Positions 17,253 through 25,548 of a stretch of DNA of 64,000 nt are shown in pieces. The notes beneath the pieces were generated by a model, which searched no databases, was not told the DNA's origin, and was given only the letters and a program-made list of their open reading frames with translations. Numbering within the stretch: the first letter of the stretch is position 1; each line of letters opens with the position of its first letter. Origin of the DNA: JAFAZI01 sp035501255. Its GTDB lineage: Bacteria; Actinomycetota; Actinomycetes; JAFAQI01. A program made the position numbers and the translations under genes. The stretch lies in the NCBI GenBank assembly GCA_035501255.1, contig DATJWM010000169.1:48542-112541 (forward strand). The letters are read 5' to 3'.

Positions 17253-18056
17253 GTGAGCGAGGACCTCGTCCTGTATGACGTCGCCGACAACATCGCGACG
17301 CTGACCCTGAACCGCCCCGAGGTGGCGAACGCGCAGAACCGAGCGCTCCTCGATCAGCTCGACGCGGCGTGGACCAGGGCCGACGACGATCCGGATGTCC
17401 GGGTGGTGATCCTGCGCGGGGCCGGCAAGCACTTCTCGTCCGGTCACGACCTCAAGGGGGTCGCGACCGACGGCGTGCCGGAGAAGTGGACCGTGCAGCA
17501 GATCTATGAGATCGAGGCCGTGCAATACATCGGCTACTCGATGAAGTGGCGCAACAGTCGCAAGCCCTCGATCGCCTCGGTCCAGGGCGTCTGCATCGCG
17601 GGTGGTCTGCTGCTCGCCTGGCCGTGTGACCTGATTGTCGCGGCGGACAACGCGAAGTTTTCCGACCCGGTCGTCGCGATGGGGATCGGCGGGGTCGAGT
17701 ACCACGGTCACACCTGGGAGCTCGGACCTCGCCTCGCGAAGGAGATCCTGTTCACGGGCCGCGCGATTACGGCGGAGGAGGCTCGCGCCGTCGGAATGGT
17801 CAACCGGGTCGTGCCGGTCGACGAGCTCGAAACCGCCACCCGGGAGCTCGCGCTCCAGATCGCCGCACAGCATCCCTGGGCGCTGCGGATGGCCAAGCGG
17901 GCGGTCAACCAGACCCTCGACGTCCAAGGGTTCACGACCGCGGTACAGGCGGTGTTCGACATTCACCAGCTCGGACATGGCCACGCGATCACCGAGACCG
18001 GGTTCCCGGTCATGGCCGGGCTCGCGGCGATGAAGAAGGAAGTCGCCACCAAATAG
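17253..18056 (+). CDS. Enoyl-CoA hydratase/isomerase family protein
   Basis: The 267-residue crotonase-fold protein contains the oxyanion-hole segment KHFSSGHDLKG (about residues 59-69) and the second CoA/active-site segment ASVQGVCIAGGLLLAWPCDL, with acidic residues in GGVEYHGHTWELG. The GTG at 17253 follows GGAG at 17243-17246; an upstream in-frame GTG would give an unusual Arg-rich extension. It is the last gene of the long rightward catabolic operon and hydrates an enoyl-CoA made by the paired dehydrogenases, or catalyses another crotonase reaction. Confidence 0.9.
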   Translation: MSEDLVLYDVADNIATLTLNRPEVANAQNRALLDQLDAAWTRADDDPDVRVVILRGAGKHFSSGHDLKGVATDGVPEKWTVQQIYEIEAVQYIGYSMKWRNSRKPSIASVQGVCIAGGLLLAWPCDLIVAADNAKFSDPVVAMGIGGVEYHGHTWELGPRLAKEILFTGRAITAEEARAVGMVNRVVPVDELETATRELALQIAAQHPWALRMAKRAVNQTLDVQGFTTAVQAVFDIHQLGHGHAITETGFPVMAGLAAMKKEVATK

Positions 18057-18061
18057 CGTCT

Positions 18062-18113
18062 CGATCAGTGAACCGTTAGCCGTCGTGGGCTCCGGTCAAC
18101 GGTTCACTGATCG
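18062..18113. terminator. Bidirectional terminator hairpin (family 1, copy A)
   Basis: A perfect 16-bp inverted repeat, CGATCAGTGAACCGTT (18062-18077) and its complement at 18098-18113, flanks a 20-base loop. It lies between convergent genes, starting six bases after the hydratase stop and covering the TesB stop codon. The central 40 bases (18068-18107) closely match a hairpin at 47907-47946. Confidence 0.8.
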
Positions 18114-18943
18114 CTCGGTGTCTGCGCCAGAAGCCGGACCATCGACTCCTGGGCGAACGAGGCCACGAGGCGCCCGTCCTGCCAGACGTCGCCGCGCCCG
18201 AAACCGCGACCGCCGCACAGGGCGGGGGCCTTCTGGTCGACCAGCACCCAGTCGTCCATCCGGAACGAGTCGTGGAACCACAGCGCGTGCGACGTCACCG
18301 CGGAATGGAACGCCGTCCCCGTGTCGGCCTGGGACAGGCCGTCCACCGCAAGCAGTGCGGTTCCGATCACGGTGAGGTCGGTCGCGTGAGCCAGGAGCGC
18401 CTGGTGCACCCACAGGCTGTCGTCGGAGGTCAGCGTGGACACGTCCGCGGCCCGCATCCAGAACCGGTACGTCGGCGGCCGGGGCGCCGGATCGCTCAGG
18501 TTCACTCCGTCCACGACCCGGATTTCCCACGGGATCATCGAGATTTCTTCGGCGACGCAGTCCTGCGGCGACGCGGTGTCGGGGGGTGTTGCCGGATGAC
18601 CGAGCCCCTCCTCGACCAGGTGCAGCGTCGCCGACGCCGTACTGATCAGCTTGCCTTCCTGGGTCAGCGAGACGTCCATCGTGGCGAAGGTCCGGCCGAC
18701 CTGACGCTGGTTCACCTCGTAGGTGATCGGCAGGGCAACGTCGCCCTCCCGCGGAAAGCGCTGCGTGAGCGACTTGAGCGTCTTGTCCCCCGCCGACCCC
18801 CGAAGCGCTTGCACCGTCTGGGCCAGCAGTTGACCACCGAACACCCGGCGGTAGTCGAGGTCGAGGTTGTCGCCCTCGTAGGTGTCGGTGCCGGTCTCCC
18901 GTAACCGCATGCAGGCGAGAAGGTTCGCAAGGTCGAAAGGCAT
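18104..18943 (-). CDS. tesB: Acyl-CoA thioesterase II (TesB-like)
   Basis: The 279-residue double-hotdog thioesterase begins with DLANLLACMRLRETGTD and contains YRRVFGGQLLAQTVQAL near residue 32, a hallmark of TesB. SHALWFHDSFRMDDWVLVDQ, FGRGDVWQDGRLVASFAQES and the conserved end follow. It hydrolyses medium- and long-chain acyl-CoA to free acid and CoA. The ATG at 18943 gives the normal length. It converges on the beta-oxidation operon, with a shared hairpin between them. Confidence 0.93.
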   Translation of the reverse strand: MPFDLANLLACMRLRETGTDTYEGDNLDLDYRRVFGGQLLAQTVQALRGSAGDKTLKSLTQRFPREGDVALPITYEVNQRQVGRTFATMDVSLTQEGKLISTASATLHLVEEGLGHPATPPDTASPQDCVAEEISMIPWEIRVVDGVNLSDPAPRPPTYRFWMRAADVSTLTSDDSLWVHQALLAHATDLTVIGTALLAVDGLSQADTGTAFHSAVTSHALWFHDSFRMDDWVLVDQKAPALCGGRGFGRGDVWQDGRLVASFAQESMVRLLAQTPSDQ

Positions 18944-19119
18944 GGCCGCCAGCCTCTCAGACCGCAGTCGCGCGGGCAGTGCGGGCACCGGTGCCGCGCG
19001 CCCTCGCCGCCCAGTGCGGCCTGGCGATAACGTCGTTCTCACTTTCAGCCATATGCTGTTGTCGTTGTCGTGCGGCGGGGCCCTCGGGTCGACGGCCCAA
19101 CTCGAGGACAGGAGCATCC

Positions 19120-20328
19120 GTGACTGCACCGACGAAGGTCTCCTTCGATCCGTTCTCCGACGACTTCTTCCTCGATCCGTACCCCCTGTACGCCCGGATG
19201 CGGGACGAGGCGCCGGTCTACTACAACGATCAGTACGGCTTCTACGCGCTGACTCGGCACGCGGACGTCACCGCGGCGTTCAAGGACTACGAGACCTACT
19301 CCTCGGCGCACGGCGTCGACCTCGCGATGGTGCAGTCCGGCGAGGTCCCGCCCGTTCCGATGGTCATCATGCTCGACCCCCCCGACCATCGCCGGATGCG
19401 CAGCCTGGTGAATCGGGTCTTCACGCCGAACGCGGTCAAGCGACTCGAGCCGATGGTGCGCGAGGTGATCTCGGGCTACCTCTCGCAACTCGACCCGGCG
19501 AACTTCGACGCGGTGGAGGACTTCTCAGCGCTCTTCCCGTGCGACATCATCGCGCGGATGCTCGGCGTCCCCGAGGAGTATCGCCAGCAGGTTCGGTTGT
19601 GGCTCGACATCAGCCTGCATCGCGAACCGGGGCAGGTCGCCACCTCGCCCGAGGGGATCCAGGCCGGTATCGAGACCGGGATGATGTACTACGACCTCAT
19701 CCAAAAGCGTCGCGGCGATCCGCAGGACGACATGATCAGCGCGCTCATCGCGGTCGAGGTCGAGCGCGACGACGGTTCGCTCACCCACCTCGATGACGCG
19801 GAGATCGCCGGGTTCGCCAGCCTGCTCGGTGGTGCCGGCGCGGAGACGGTGACGAAGCTGATCGGCAACGCAGCGGTTACCTTCGCCAATAACCCGAACG
19901 AATGGCGCAAGCTGCTCGACGACCGGTCCAAGGTGCCCAACGCGATCGAAGAGCTGCTGCGCTACGAGGCGCCTGCACAGTACGTCGTCCGCTACTGCAC
20001 GCGCGACGTCGAGTTGCACGGGACGACCATCCCGCAAGGCAGCCCGGTCTTCGTGATCGCGGGTTCGGCGAACCGCGACGAGCGGGCGTTCCCGGCCCCC
20101 GACGTGTTCGACATCGACCGACCCCGCGACCAGTCGATCCACGTCGGCCTGGGCTACGGCATTCACAGCTGCCTGGGCGCGGCGCTCGCCCGGATGGAGA
20201 GCCGGATCGCGCTCGAGCTGCTCCTGGACTTCATGCCGCGCTTCGAGATCGACCCCGAAGGATTGCGGCGGGTGGCGATGAGCAACGTCGCCGGCTGGTG
20301 CAACGTGCCGGTGCGGGTTCTGCAGTAG
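19120..20328 (+). CDS. Cytochrome P450
   Basis: The 402-residue soluble CYP has the I-helix oxygen-activation motif LLGGAGAETVTK, the K-helix EELLRYEAP (ExxR) and the heme-ligand loop GLGYGIHSCLGAALARME with its thiolate Cys. Meander and N-terminal DPFSDDFFLDPYPLYARMRDEAPVYY resemble actinobacterial class I CYPs acting on terpenoids or steroids. The GTG at 19120 follows GGAG at 19111-19114. It is very similar in layout to the second P450 at 44,121. It needs ferredoxin and reductase partners; the ferredoxin at 16,540 is the nearest candidate. Confidence 0.95.
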   Translation: MTAPTKVSFDPFSDDFFLDPYPLYARMRDEAPVYYNDQYGFYALTRHADVTAAFKDYETYSSAHGVDLAMVQSGEVPPVPMVIMLDPPDHRRMRSLVNRVFTPNAVKRLEPMVREVISGYLSQLDPANFDAVEDFSALFPCDIIARMLGVPEEYRQQVRLWLDISLHREPGQVATSPEGIQAGIETGMMYYDLIQKRRGDPQDDMISALIAVEVERDDGSLTHLDDAEIAGFASLLGGAGAETVTKLIGNAAVTFANNPNEWRKLLDDRSKVPNAIEELLRYEAPAQYVVRYCTRDVELHGTTIPQGSPVFVIAGSANRDERAFPAPDVFDIDRPRDQSIHVGLGYGIHSCLGAALARMESRIALELLLDFMPRFEIDPEGLRRVAMSNVAGWCNVPVRVLQ

Positions 20329-20335
20329 CCGATGG

Positions 20336-20998
20336 CTACGCCTCGGTCTCGCCCCAGGAGTTCCAATACGTGATGTCCTCCACCGGCGGTCGCTGCGCCG
20401 GTGTGAAGTCGGTCCCGATCGTGTAGGCGACCGGGATCATCGCGACCTGCATGACTGCGTCCGGTATGCCGAGCGCGGTCGCGATCCGGTCCGCCTGGAA
20501 GAGGTGCAGGGTGGTCCAGACCGAACCCAGGCCTCGCGAGCGCAGCGCGAGCTGGAAGCTCCAGGCGGCCGGGATGACGGAGGCATAGACGCCGGCTGCC
20601 ATCGCGTTGTTGGCGAGCTCGTATTCGAGTTGCACGCACGGGATCACGAGGACCGGCACCCGCTCGAGGACCTGGGTGAGCTCGATCGCGCTGTCGTACA
20701 CCCGGATCGTCTGCGCGTCCTGCGCCTGGTCGCGCGCCTGCTCGAGGTACGCCGACCCGACCTCGCGGTAGGCCTGCGCGATCAGCGCGCGCTTGTCCGG
20801 GTCGGTGACGACCATCCACCGCCAGCCTTGCGAGTTGCTCGCGGTGGGTGCCTGGACGGCCAGCCGGAGGCAGTCGAGAACGACCTCCCGTTCGACCGGA
20901 CGGTCCAGATCCAGCCGCCGGCGTACCGCCCGGGTGGTGCTCAGCAGTCGATCGGTCTCGGTGATGTCGAAGGGGTACGACGGTGCTGGTGCGCCCAC
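20336..20998 (-). CDS. Nitroreductase-family flavoprotein
   Basis: The 220-residue protein has the FMN-binding start STTRAVRRRLDLDRPV, then RLAVQAPTASNSQGWRWMVVTDPDKR and a C-terminal GLGSVWTTLHLFQADRIATALGIPD. Relatives reduce nitro groups, quinones or other conjugated electron acceptors with NAD(P)H as homodimers. The GTG at 20998 gives the usual length. It ends seven bases from the convergent P450 gene and diverges from the amidohydrolase gene at 21,128; its substrate is unknown. Confidence 0.88.
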   Translation of the reverse strand: MGAPAPSYPFDITETDRLLSTTRAVRRRLDLDRPVEREVVLDCLRLAVQAPTASNSQGWRWMVVTDPDKRALIAQAYREVGSAYLEQARDQAQDAQTIRVYDSAIELTQVLERVPVLVIPCVQLEYELANNAMAAGVYASVIPAAWSFQLALRSRGLGSVWTTLHLFQADRIATALGIPDAVMQVAMIPVAYTIGTDFTPAQRPPVEDITYWNSWGETEA

Positions 20999-21127
20999 GC
21001 GTTGGTCCGTTCGGTGCGGTTGATCGCCGGAGAGCAGGATTCTCGCGCGACGCTACAGCGCCTTTCCGTGGCTGTCACCGGGTCGTAGGGTTGGGTCACG
21101 GATGCCGGTTGGCGGGAGGCGGAGCAC

Positions 21128-22336
21128 ATGCGCGCGGACGACATGATTCTGGTGAGCGTCGACGACCACATCGTCGAGCCGGCGGGGATGTTCGACAACC
21201 ACGTCCCGGCAAAGTGGCGCGAGAGGGCGCCGAAGAGCGTGCACAAGGCCGAAGGCAACGACGTCTGGGTCTTCGAGGGCAACGAGATCCCGAACATCGG
21301 GCTCAACGCCGTCGCCGGCCGCCCGCCCGAGGACTACGACATGAACGTCACGTCCTACGACCAGATCCGGCGGGGCACCTACGACGTCCACGAGCGGGTG
21401 CGGGACATGAACGTCAACGGCGTCCTCGGATCGATGTGCTTCCCGTCGTTCCCGCAGTTCTGTGGTCAGCTGTTCTCTCGCGCAGAGGATAAGGACCTCG
21501 GCCTCGTCATGCTCCAGGCCTACAACGACTGGCACATCGACGAGTGGTGCGGGGCGTACCCAGGTCGGTTCATCCCGCTGTCACTCCCGCCGATCTGGGA
21601 CCCAGGACTGATGGCCGAAGAGGTGCGGCGGGTCGCGGCGAAGGGCTGCCACGCGGTCACGTTCAGCGAGGACCCGAGCAAGCTCGGCTGGCCGTCACTG
21701 CACTCGGAGCACTGGGACCCGTTCTATGCGGCGTGTGTCGAGAACGACATGGTGATCTGCCTGCACATCGGCTCGTCCTCGACCGTCCTCGTCCTCGACG
21801 AGGCACCGGTCGACGTGATGATCACGCTGACGCCGATGAACCTGTTCCAGACTGCGGCGAACCTGATCTGGTCACCGGCGTTGAAACGATTCCCGACGAT
21901 GCAGTTCGCGCTGAGCGAAGGCGGGATCGGGTGGCTGCCGTACTTCCTCGAGCGGATCGACTACGTCTACGAGCGGCACCGTTTCTGGACCGGCCAGGAC
22001 TTCGGCTCGGTGTTGCCGAGCCAGAAGGCGCGGGAGAACTTCACGTTCTGCTTCATCGACGACAAGGCCGGGATCGCCCAACGCGACCTGATCGGCGTCG
22101 AGAACATCACCTGGGAGTGCGACTACCCGCACTCGGACTCGACCTGGCCGACCTCGCCCGAGTCGGTGGAGAAGCACATGCACGGGGTGCCGGACGCGGA
22201 CGTCAACAAGATCACCCATGAGAACGCGATGCGGATCTTCCACTACGACCCGTTCGCGCACGTTCCGCGCGAGCAAGCGACGGTCTCGGCGCTGCGTGCG
22301 CAGGCCACCGACGTCACAACCTCCGGGATCGGATAG
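21128..22336 (+). CDS. COG2159-type amidohydrolase (TIM-barrel)
   Basis: The 402-residue protein is an amidohydrolase-2 member. The first metal motif reads SVDDHIVEP (DxHxxE) instead of the usual HxH. VICLHIGSSS supplies the His of strand 5-6, and WECDYPHSD supplies the final Asp-x-Pro-His motif. Relatives include decarboxylases (ACMSD, gamma-resorcylate decarboxylase) and uncharacterised proteins of sterol- and terpene-degrading actinobacteria. GGAGGCGGAG precedes the ATG. It is the first of six related genes in the window; reaction unknown, probably hydrolysis or decarboxylation of a cyclic acid. Confidence 0.88.
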   Translation: MRADDMILVSVDDHIVEPAGMFDNHVPAKWRERAPKSVHKAEGNDVWVFEGNEIPNIGLNAVAGRPPEDYDMNVTSYDQIRRGTYDVHERVRDMNVNGVLGSMCFPSFPQFCGQLFSRAEDKDLGLVMLQAYNDWHIDEWCGAYPGRFIPLSLPPIWDPGLMAEEVRRVAAKGCHAVTFSEDPSKLGWPSLHSEHWDPFYAACVENDMVICLHIGSSSTVLVLDEAPVDVMITLTPMNLFQTAANLIWSPALKRFPTMQFALSEGGIGWLPYFLERIDYVYERHRFWTGQDFGSVLPSQKARENFTFCFIDDKAGIAQRDLIGVENITWECDYPHSDSTWPTSPESVEKHMHGVPDADVNKITHENAMRIFHYDPFAHVPREQATVSALRAQATDVTTSGIG

Positions 22337-22355
22337 AGGCTGACTTGGCCGGTTC

Positions 22356-23666
22356 TCAGTGCGGACCGGCGAGGTCGCGCCACCGGAGGTAGCGCTGCGT
22401 GCACGGCTCCTGCCAACGCGGATCGGGCTCGTAGCGCCGGCCTCGCCGGGCCCAACGGCCGGCGTCATCGGCCCGATCCAGCCCCGCCGCGACCCGGGCG
22501 TGCCAGGCTGCGCCGAGCGCCGCGCCCTCCGGCACCGCGACGAGGTCCACGGGAAGCCCCGTGCAATCGGCGAGCGCTTGCATCCACGCGCCGTCGTGCG
22601 TGCCTCCGCCGCTCGCCACCACCCGCGTGGTTCCCGGTGCGGCCAGGTCGAGATATCGGCGCGTGACGAATCCGGTCGCTTCGTGAGCCGCGCGCAGGAT
22701 CTCCGCGGGACCGTGGCCGAGCTCGAGGTCGTGCAGTGACGCGCGCAGTGACGTGTCATGCAGCGGGTTGCGCTCACCGCGCAGGTAGGGCACCCAGATC
22801 GGTACGCCGGCGGGATCGGTAGCGAGTCCGGGGGAGTCCGCGAGGTTGCGGCGTACCCAGTTGAGGAACAGCGCTCCGGCGTTGCTGGCGCCGGCGACGA
22901 TGTGGGCGTCGGCGAAGGGGTGGTGGAACTCCCACATCCCGGGGACCCGGACCTTCGCCGCCACCATGCACCACGCGATCAGCGTGGTGCCGCACACGAC
23001 GAGGACGTCACCACTGCCCGCGCCGGACACGGTCGCTTCCGCCCAGGCGTCGGCGATACCGCAACCTTGCACTGCGGAACCCACGTGTCCCGCGACCTCG
23101 TCGTCGCCGAACACGAGCGGCATCTGATCGACCCGGATCCCGAGCGGCTCGAGCTGCGAGGCCACCCACTCGCCCGACCACAGCGGCGAGAGCGCGAAGG
23201 CGGTGCCGTAGTCGATCGCGGGTGCGCCGCCGATGGCGACACCCGCCACTGCGGGCGCCGTCCAGTACCCATGCGCGTCCGGTGCGTTGGCGACGGTCCA
23301 CTCCAGCATCGCGCGGAACTCGCCGGAATTGAGTGCGTCGGGGATCACCTCGCCGGCTCGCCCGCGGTGGTCGCCGTAGAGCAGACCCGGGCTGATCGGC
23401 ACGCCGGAGGCATCCACTGCCGTGAAGCTCGGGAGCATCGAGGCGATCGCGATCGCGTCGTAGTCGGCCAAGCCGATCTGCTCGATTGCCCGCTGTGGAC
23501 CGTGCACCCACGCCTGAACCGCGTCGTGTTCGAAGACGGCCGCGTCGGGGGCGATCAGGTCGTGCGGGACGCGGGCCTTCGCCACGATGTCGCCGTCTCC
23601 GTCGACCGCGACCGCCTTGACCGAGGTGGTGCCGATGTCGAGGCCGATCGTGATCCCGCTCGCCAC
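22356..23666 (-). CDS. FGGY-family carbohydrate kinase
   Basis: The 436-residue kinase begins ASGITIGLDIGTTSVKAVAV, the actin-fold phosphate-1 loop. It contains LLYGDHRGRAGEVI, GSGDVLVVCGTT, and the second nucleotide site VASGGGTHDGAWMQALADC. FGGY members phosphorylate xylulose, gluconate, glycerol, erythritol and related polyols; the specificity is not evident. The GTG at 23666 follows GGAGG; in-frame start codons upstream give non-homologous residues and cross a palindromic operator. It diverges from a dehydrogenase-aldolase pair and is likely co-regulated with it. Confidence 0.9.
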   Translation of the reverse strand: MASGITIGLDIGTTSVKAVAVDGDGDIVAKARVPHDLIAPDAAVFEHDAVQAWVHGPQRAIEQIGLADYDAIAIASMLPSFTAVDASGVPISPGLLYGDHRGRAGEVIPDALNSGEFRAMLEWTVANAPDAHGYWTAPAVAGVAIGGAPAIDYGTAFALSPLWSGEWVASQLEPLGIRVDQMPLVFGDDEVAGHVGSAVQGCGIADAWAEATVSGAGSGDVLVVCGTTLIAWCMVAAKVRVPGMWEFHHPFADAHIVAGASNAGALFLNWVRRNLADSPGLATDPAGVPIWVPYLRGERNPLHDTSLRASLHDLELGHGPAEILRAAHEATGFVTRRYLDLAAPGTTRVVASGGGTHDGAWMQALADCTGLPVDLVAVPEGAALGAAWHARVAAGLDRADDAGRWARRGRRYEPDPRWQEPCTQRYLRWRDLAGPH

Positions 23667-23683
23667 CGCGCCTCCGTCGATTG

Positions 23684-23699
23684 CTGACACGCGTGTCAG
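23684..23699. promoter_or_regulatory. 16-bp perfect palindrome between divergent kinase and dehydrogenase genes
   Basis: CTGACACGCGTGTCAG reads identically on both strands and lies 17 bases before the kinase start and 77 before the dehydrogenase start. TGAC-N6-GTCA spacing is the same as in operator-like sites found at 39753, 45396, 50945 and 51027. It is probably the binding site of a dimeric repressor controlling both directions; the regulator gene is not adjacent. Confidence 0.6.
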
Positions 23700-23776
23700 T
23701 CGAGTCGATAGTCTGACGCGCGACGCAGCGTCGCGCCAGCACCGGCGCACGGGCGTGACCCAGGAGGCTGGTTGAC

Positions 23777-24757
23777 ATGGTTGACCGCCCCCGCGCGCTC
23801 GTGCTCGCTCCGATGCGAGGCGAGGGGTGGGCGCTGCTCGAATCGCTGTGCGACGTCACCTACGAACCGTGGATCGACGCTCATCCGATCAAGCTCTACC
23901 GAGCGGAGGAGCTCGCCGCCCGTTTGAGCGAGCTTTCCGCAACGATCCTCGTCGCGGAATCCGACGCCATCGCCGGTCCGGTGATGGACTTGCCGCTCAC
24001 GGTCATCGGCTGCACCCGCGGCGATCCGACGAACGTGGACGTGACGGCCGCGACCGCGGCCGGGATTCCGGTCCTGCGTGCGCCCGGGAGAAATGCGGAC
24101 GCCGTTGCGGAACTCTGCGTCGGTTTGCTGTTCGCGCTCAACCGGGGGATCGTCGTCGCCGATCGCGAGGTGCGAGCCGGCGACATCTATCGGGATGGAA
24201 CCATTCCCTACCAGCGCTTCCGCGCGTGGCAGTTGGCCGGCCGGGTCGCCGGTCTAGTCGGGTACGGCGCAGTCGCGCGGGCATTGAAGTGGCGGCTGGA
24301 AGGTCTTGGTCTTCGGGTGATCGCTTGTGACCCCTACGTCGCCGACGCGACCCATGATCTCGACGATCTGCTCGCGGAGGCGGACATCATCTCGATGCAT
24401 GCGCCTGTCCTCGAGTCCACCATCGGCATGATCGGCGCCGCCCAGTTCGCCGCGATGACCCCGGGTGCGATCTATCTCAACGCGGCCCGCGCCGCCCTGC
24501 ACGACACCGACGCGCTGACCGCGGCCCTTATCGACGGCCACCTTGGCGGCGCCGGTCTCGACCACTTCGACCATGAGTGGCTCGACCCGGCCTCGGCACT
24601 CGCCGGTCTCGCCAACGTGGTTCTCACCCCGCACATCGGCGGGGCAACCTACGACACCGAAGCGAACCACGCGCTGATGATCGCGCGCGGGATTCAGTCG
24701 GTGCTCGACGGTGGCCGACCCCACAACTGCGTCAACCCGGAGGTCTTCGGTCGATGA
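23777..24757 (+). CDS. D-isomer-specific 2-hydroxyacid dehydrogenase
   Basis: The 326-residue protein has the NAD-binding loop VGYGAVA at residues 161-167, where Ala replaces the last Gly of GxGxxG. Arg238 in NAARAAL and His286 in LTPHIGGAT form the catalytic Arg and His; the acidic partner lies in DHFDHE (about 262-267), slightly altered from the common DVFE. AGGAGG at 23762-23767 supports the ATG. It overlaps the aldolase gene by four bases. The module suggests oxidation of a sugar acid or phosphorylated hydroxyacid; phosphoglycerate dehydrogenase itself is unlikely because the C-terminal regulatory domain is missing. Confidence 0.9.
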   Translation: MVDRPRALVLAPMRGEGWALLESLCDVTYEPWIDAHPIKLYRAEELAARLSELSATILVAESDAIAGPVMDLPLTVIGCTRGDPTNVDVTAATAAGIPVLRAPGRNADAVAELCVGLLFALNRGIVVADREVRAGDIYRDGTIPYQRFRAWQLAGRVAGLVGYGAVARALKWRLEGLGLRVIACDPYVADATHDLDDLLAEADIISMHAPVLESTIGMIGAAQFAAMTPGAIYLNAARAALHDTDALTAALIDGHLGGAGLDHFDHEWLDPASALAGLANVVLTPHIGGATYDTEANHALMIARGIQSVLDGGRPHNCVNPEVFGR

Positions 24758-25398
24758 GCAGCGTTCACGAGCAGGTCCTTGCCGGCGCGAAGGAGATGCT
24801 TCGCAGCGGGCTGACCGCCGGCACGAGCGGCAACGTATCCGGTCGACTCGCCGACGACACGATCGTCATCACCCCCTCGTCGCTGTCCTACGAACAGATG
24901 ACTCTCGACGATCTGGTGGTCCTCGATCTCGACGGCAACGTCGTCGGCGGTCACCGATCGGCGTCCAGCGAGAAGGGCGTGCATCTGGCGTGCTATCGGG
25001 AGTTCGACGAGGTGTCGTCGGTCATCCACACCCACCCGCTGTACGCGACGATGTTTGCCTGTGCACGGATCCCGATTCCTGCTGCGGTCGATGAGTTTGC
25101 GCTCTACGTCGGCGGCGACGTGCCGGTGTGCGACTACGCCATGAGCGGCACCGACCAACTGGGCGTGAACGCGGTGGCAAAGCTCGCCGACGTCGGCTCC
25201 GCCCTGCTGGCCAGTCACGGGATGGTGACGGTCGGCCCCAGCGTCGAGCGGGCGTTGCACCAGGCCGGCGTCGTGGAGCGCGCAGCGCAGGTGGTCATGG
25301 GTGCGCGTGCACTGGGCGGGGTCGTCCCGTTGCCGCCGAGGGTGAACCGTGACTTCGCCGGTGTCTACAAGTTGATGTTCCGCGCCCCGCAGGAGTGA
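24754..25398 (+). CDS. Class II aldolase (L-fuculose-phosphate aldolase type)
   Basis: The 214-residue protein carries the complete active site of FucA-type aldolases at matching positions: TSGNVSGR (24-31), Glu73 in SSEKG, the zinc ligands His92 and His94 in IHTHPLY, and His155 in ASHGMV. It should cleave a phosphorylated ketose or sugar acid to dihydroxyacetone phosphate (or a related product) and an aldehyde. The ATG overlaps the dehydrogenase stop (ATGA). With the divergent FGGY kinase it makes a kinase-dehydrogenase-aldolase route for an unidentified sugar or polyol. Confidence 0.9.
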   Translation: MSSVHEQVLAGAKEMLRSGLTAGTSGNVSGRLADDTIVITPSSLSYEQMTLDDLVVLDLDGNVVGGHRSASSEKGVHLACYREFDEVSSVIHTHPLYATMFACARIPIPAAVDEFALYVGGDVPVCDYAMSGTDQLGVNAVAKLADVGSALLASHGMVTVGPSVERALHQAGVVERAAQVVMGARALGGVVPLPPRVNRDFAGVYKLMFRAPQE

Positions 25399-25536
25399 GC
25401 ACGCTTCGCCCACTTCTGATCCGAGCATGGTTTGGGTTGTTGGTCAACCAAAGTGGCCGCCTTCTGTGGATAAAAGAGTCGTCAACTTCCTTTCAGTACC
25501 AACGATTTCTTGCCCGTTTCTGTCAGTGGTCGGTCG

Positions 25537-25542
25537 TAGTGT
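25537..25542 (+). promoter_or_regulatory. -10-like element of a possible leaderless promoter
   Basis: TAGTGT fits the actinobacterial -10 consensus TANNNT and ends six bases before the ATG at 25549. No ribosome site precedes that ATG. Transcription may therefore begin at the start codon. The preceding 150 bases are distinctly AT-richer than surrounding DNA and hold no gene. Confidence 0.4.
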
Positions 25543-25548
25543 TCGGGC

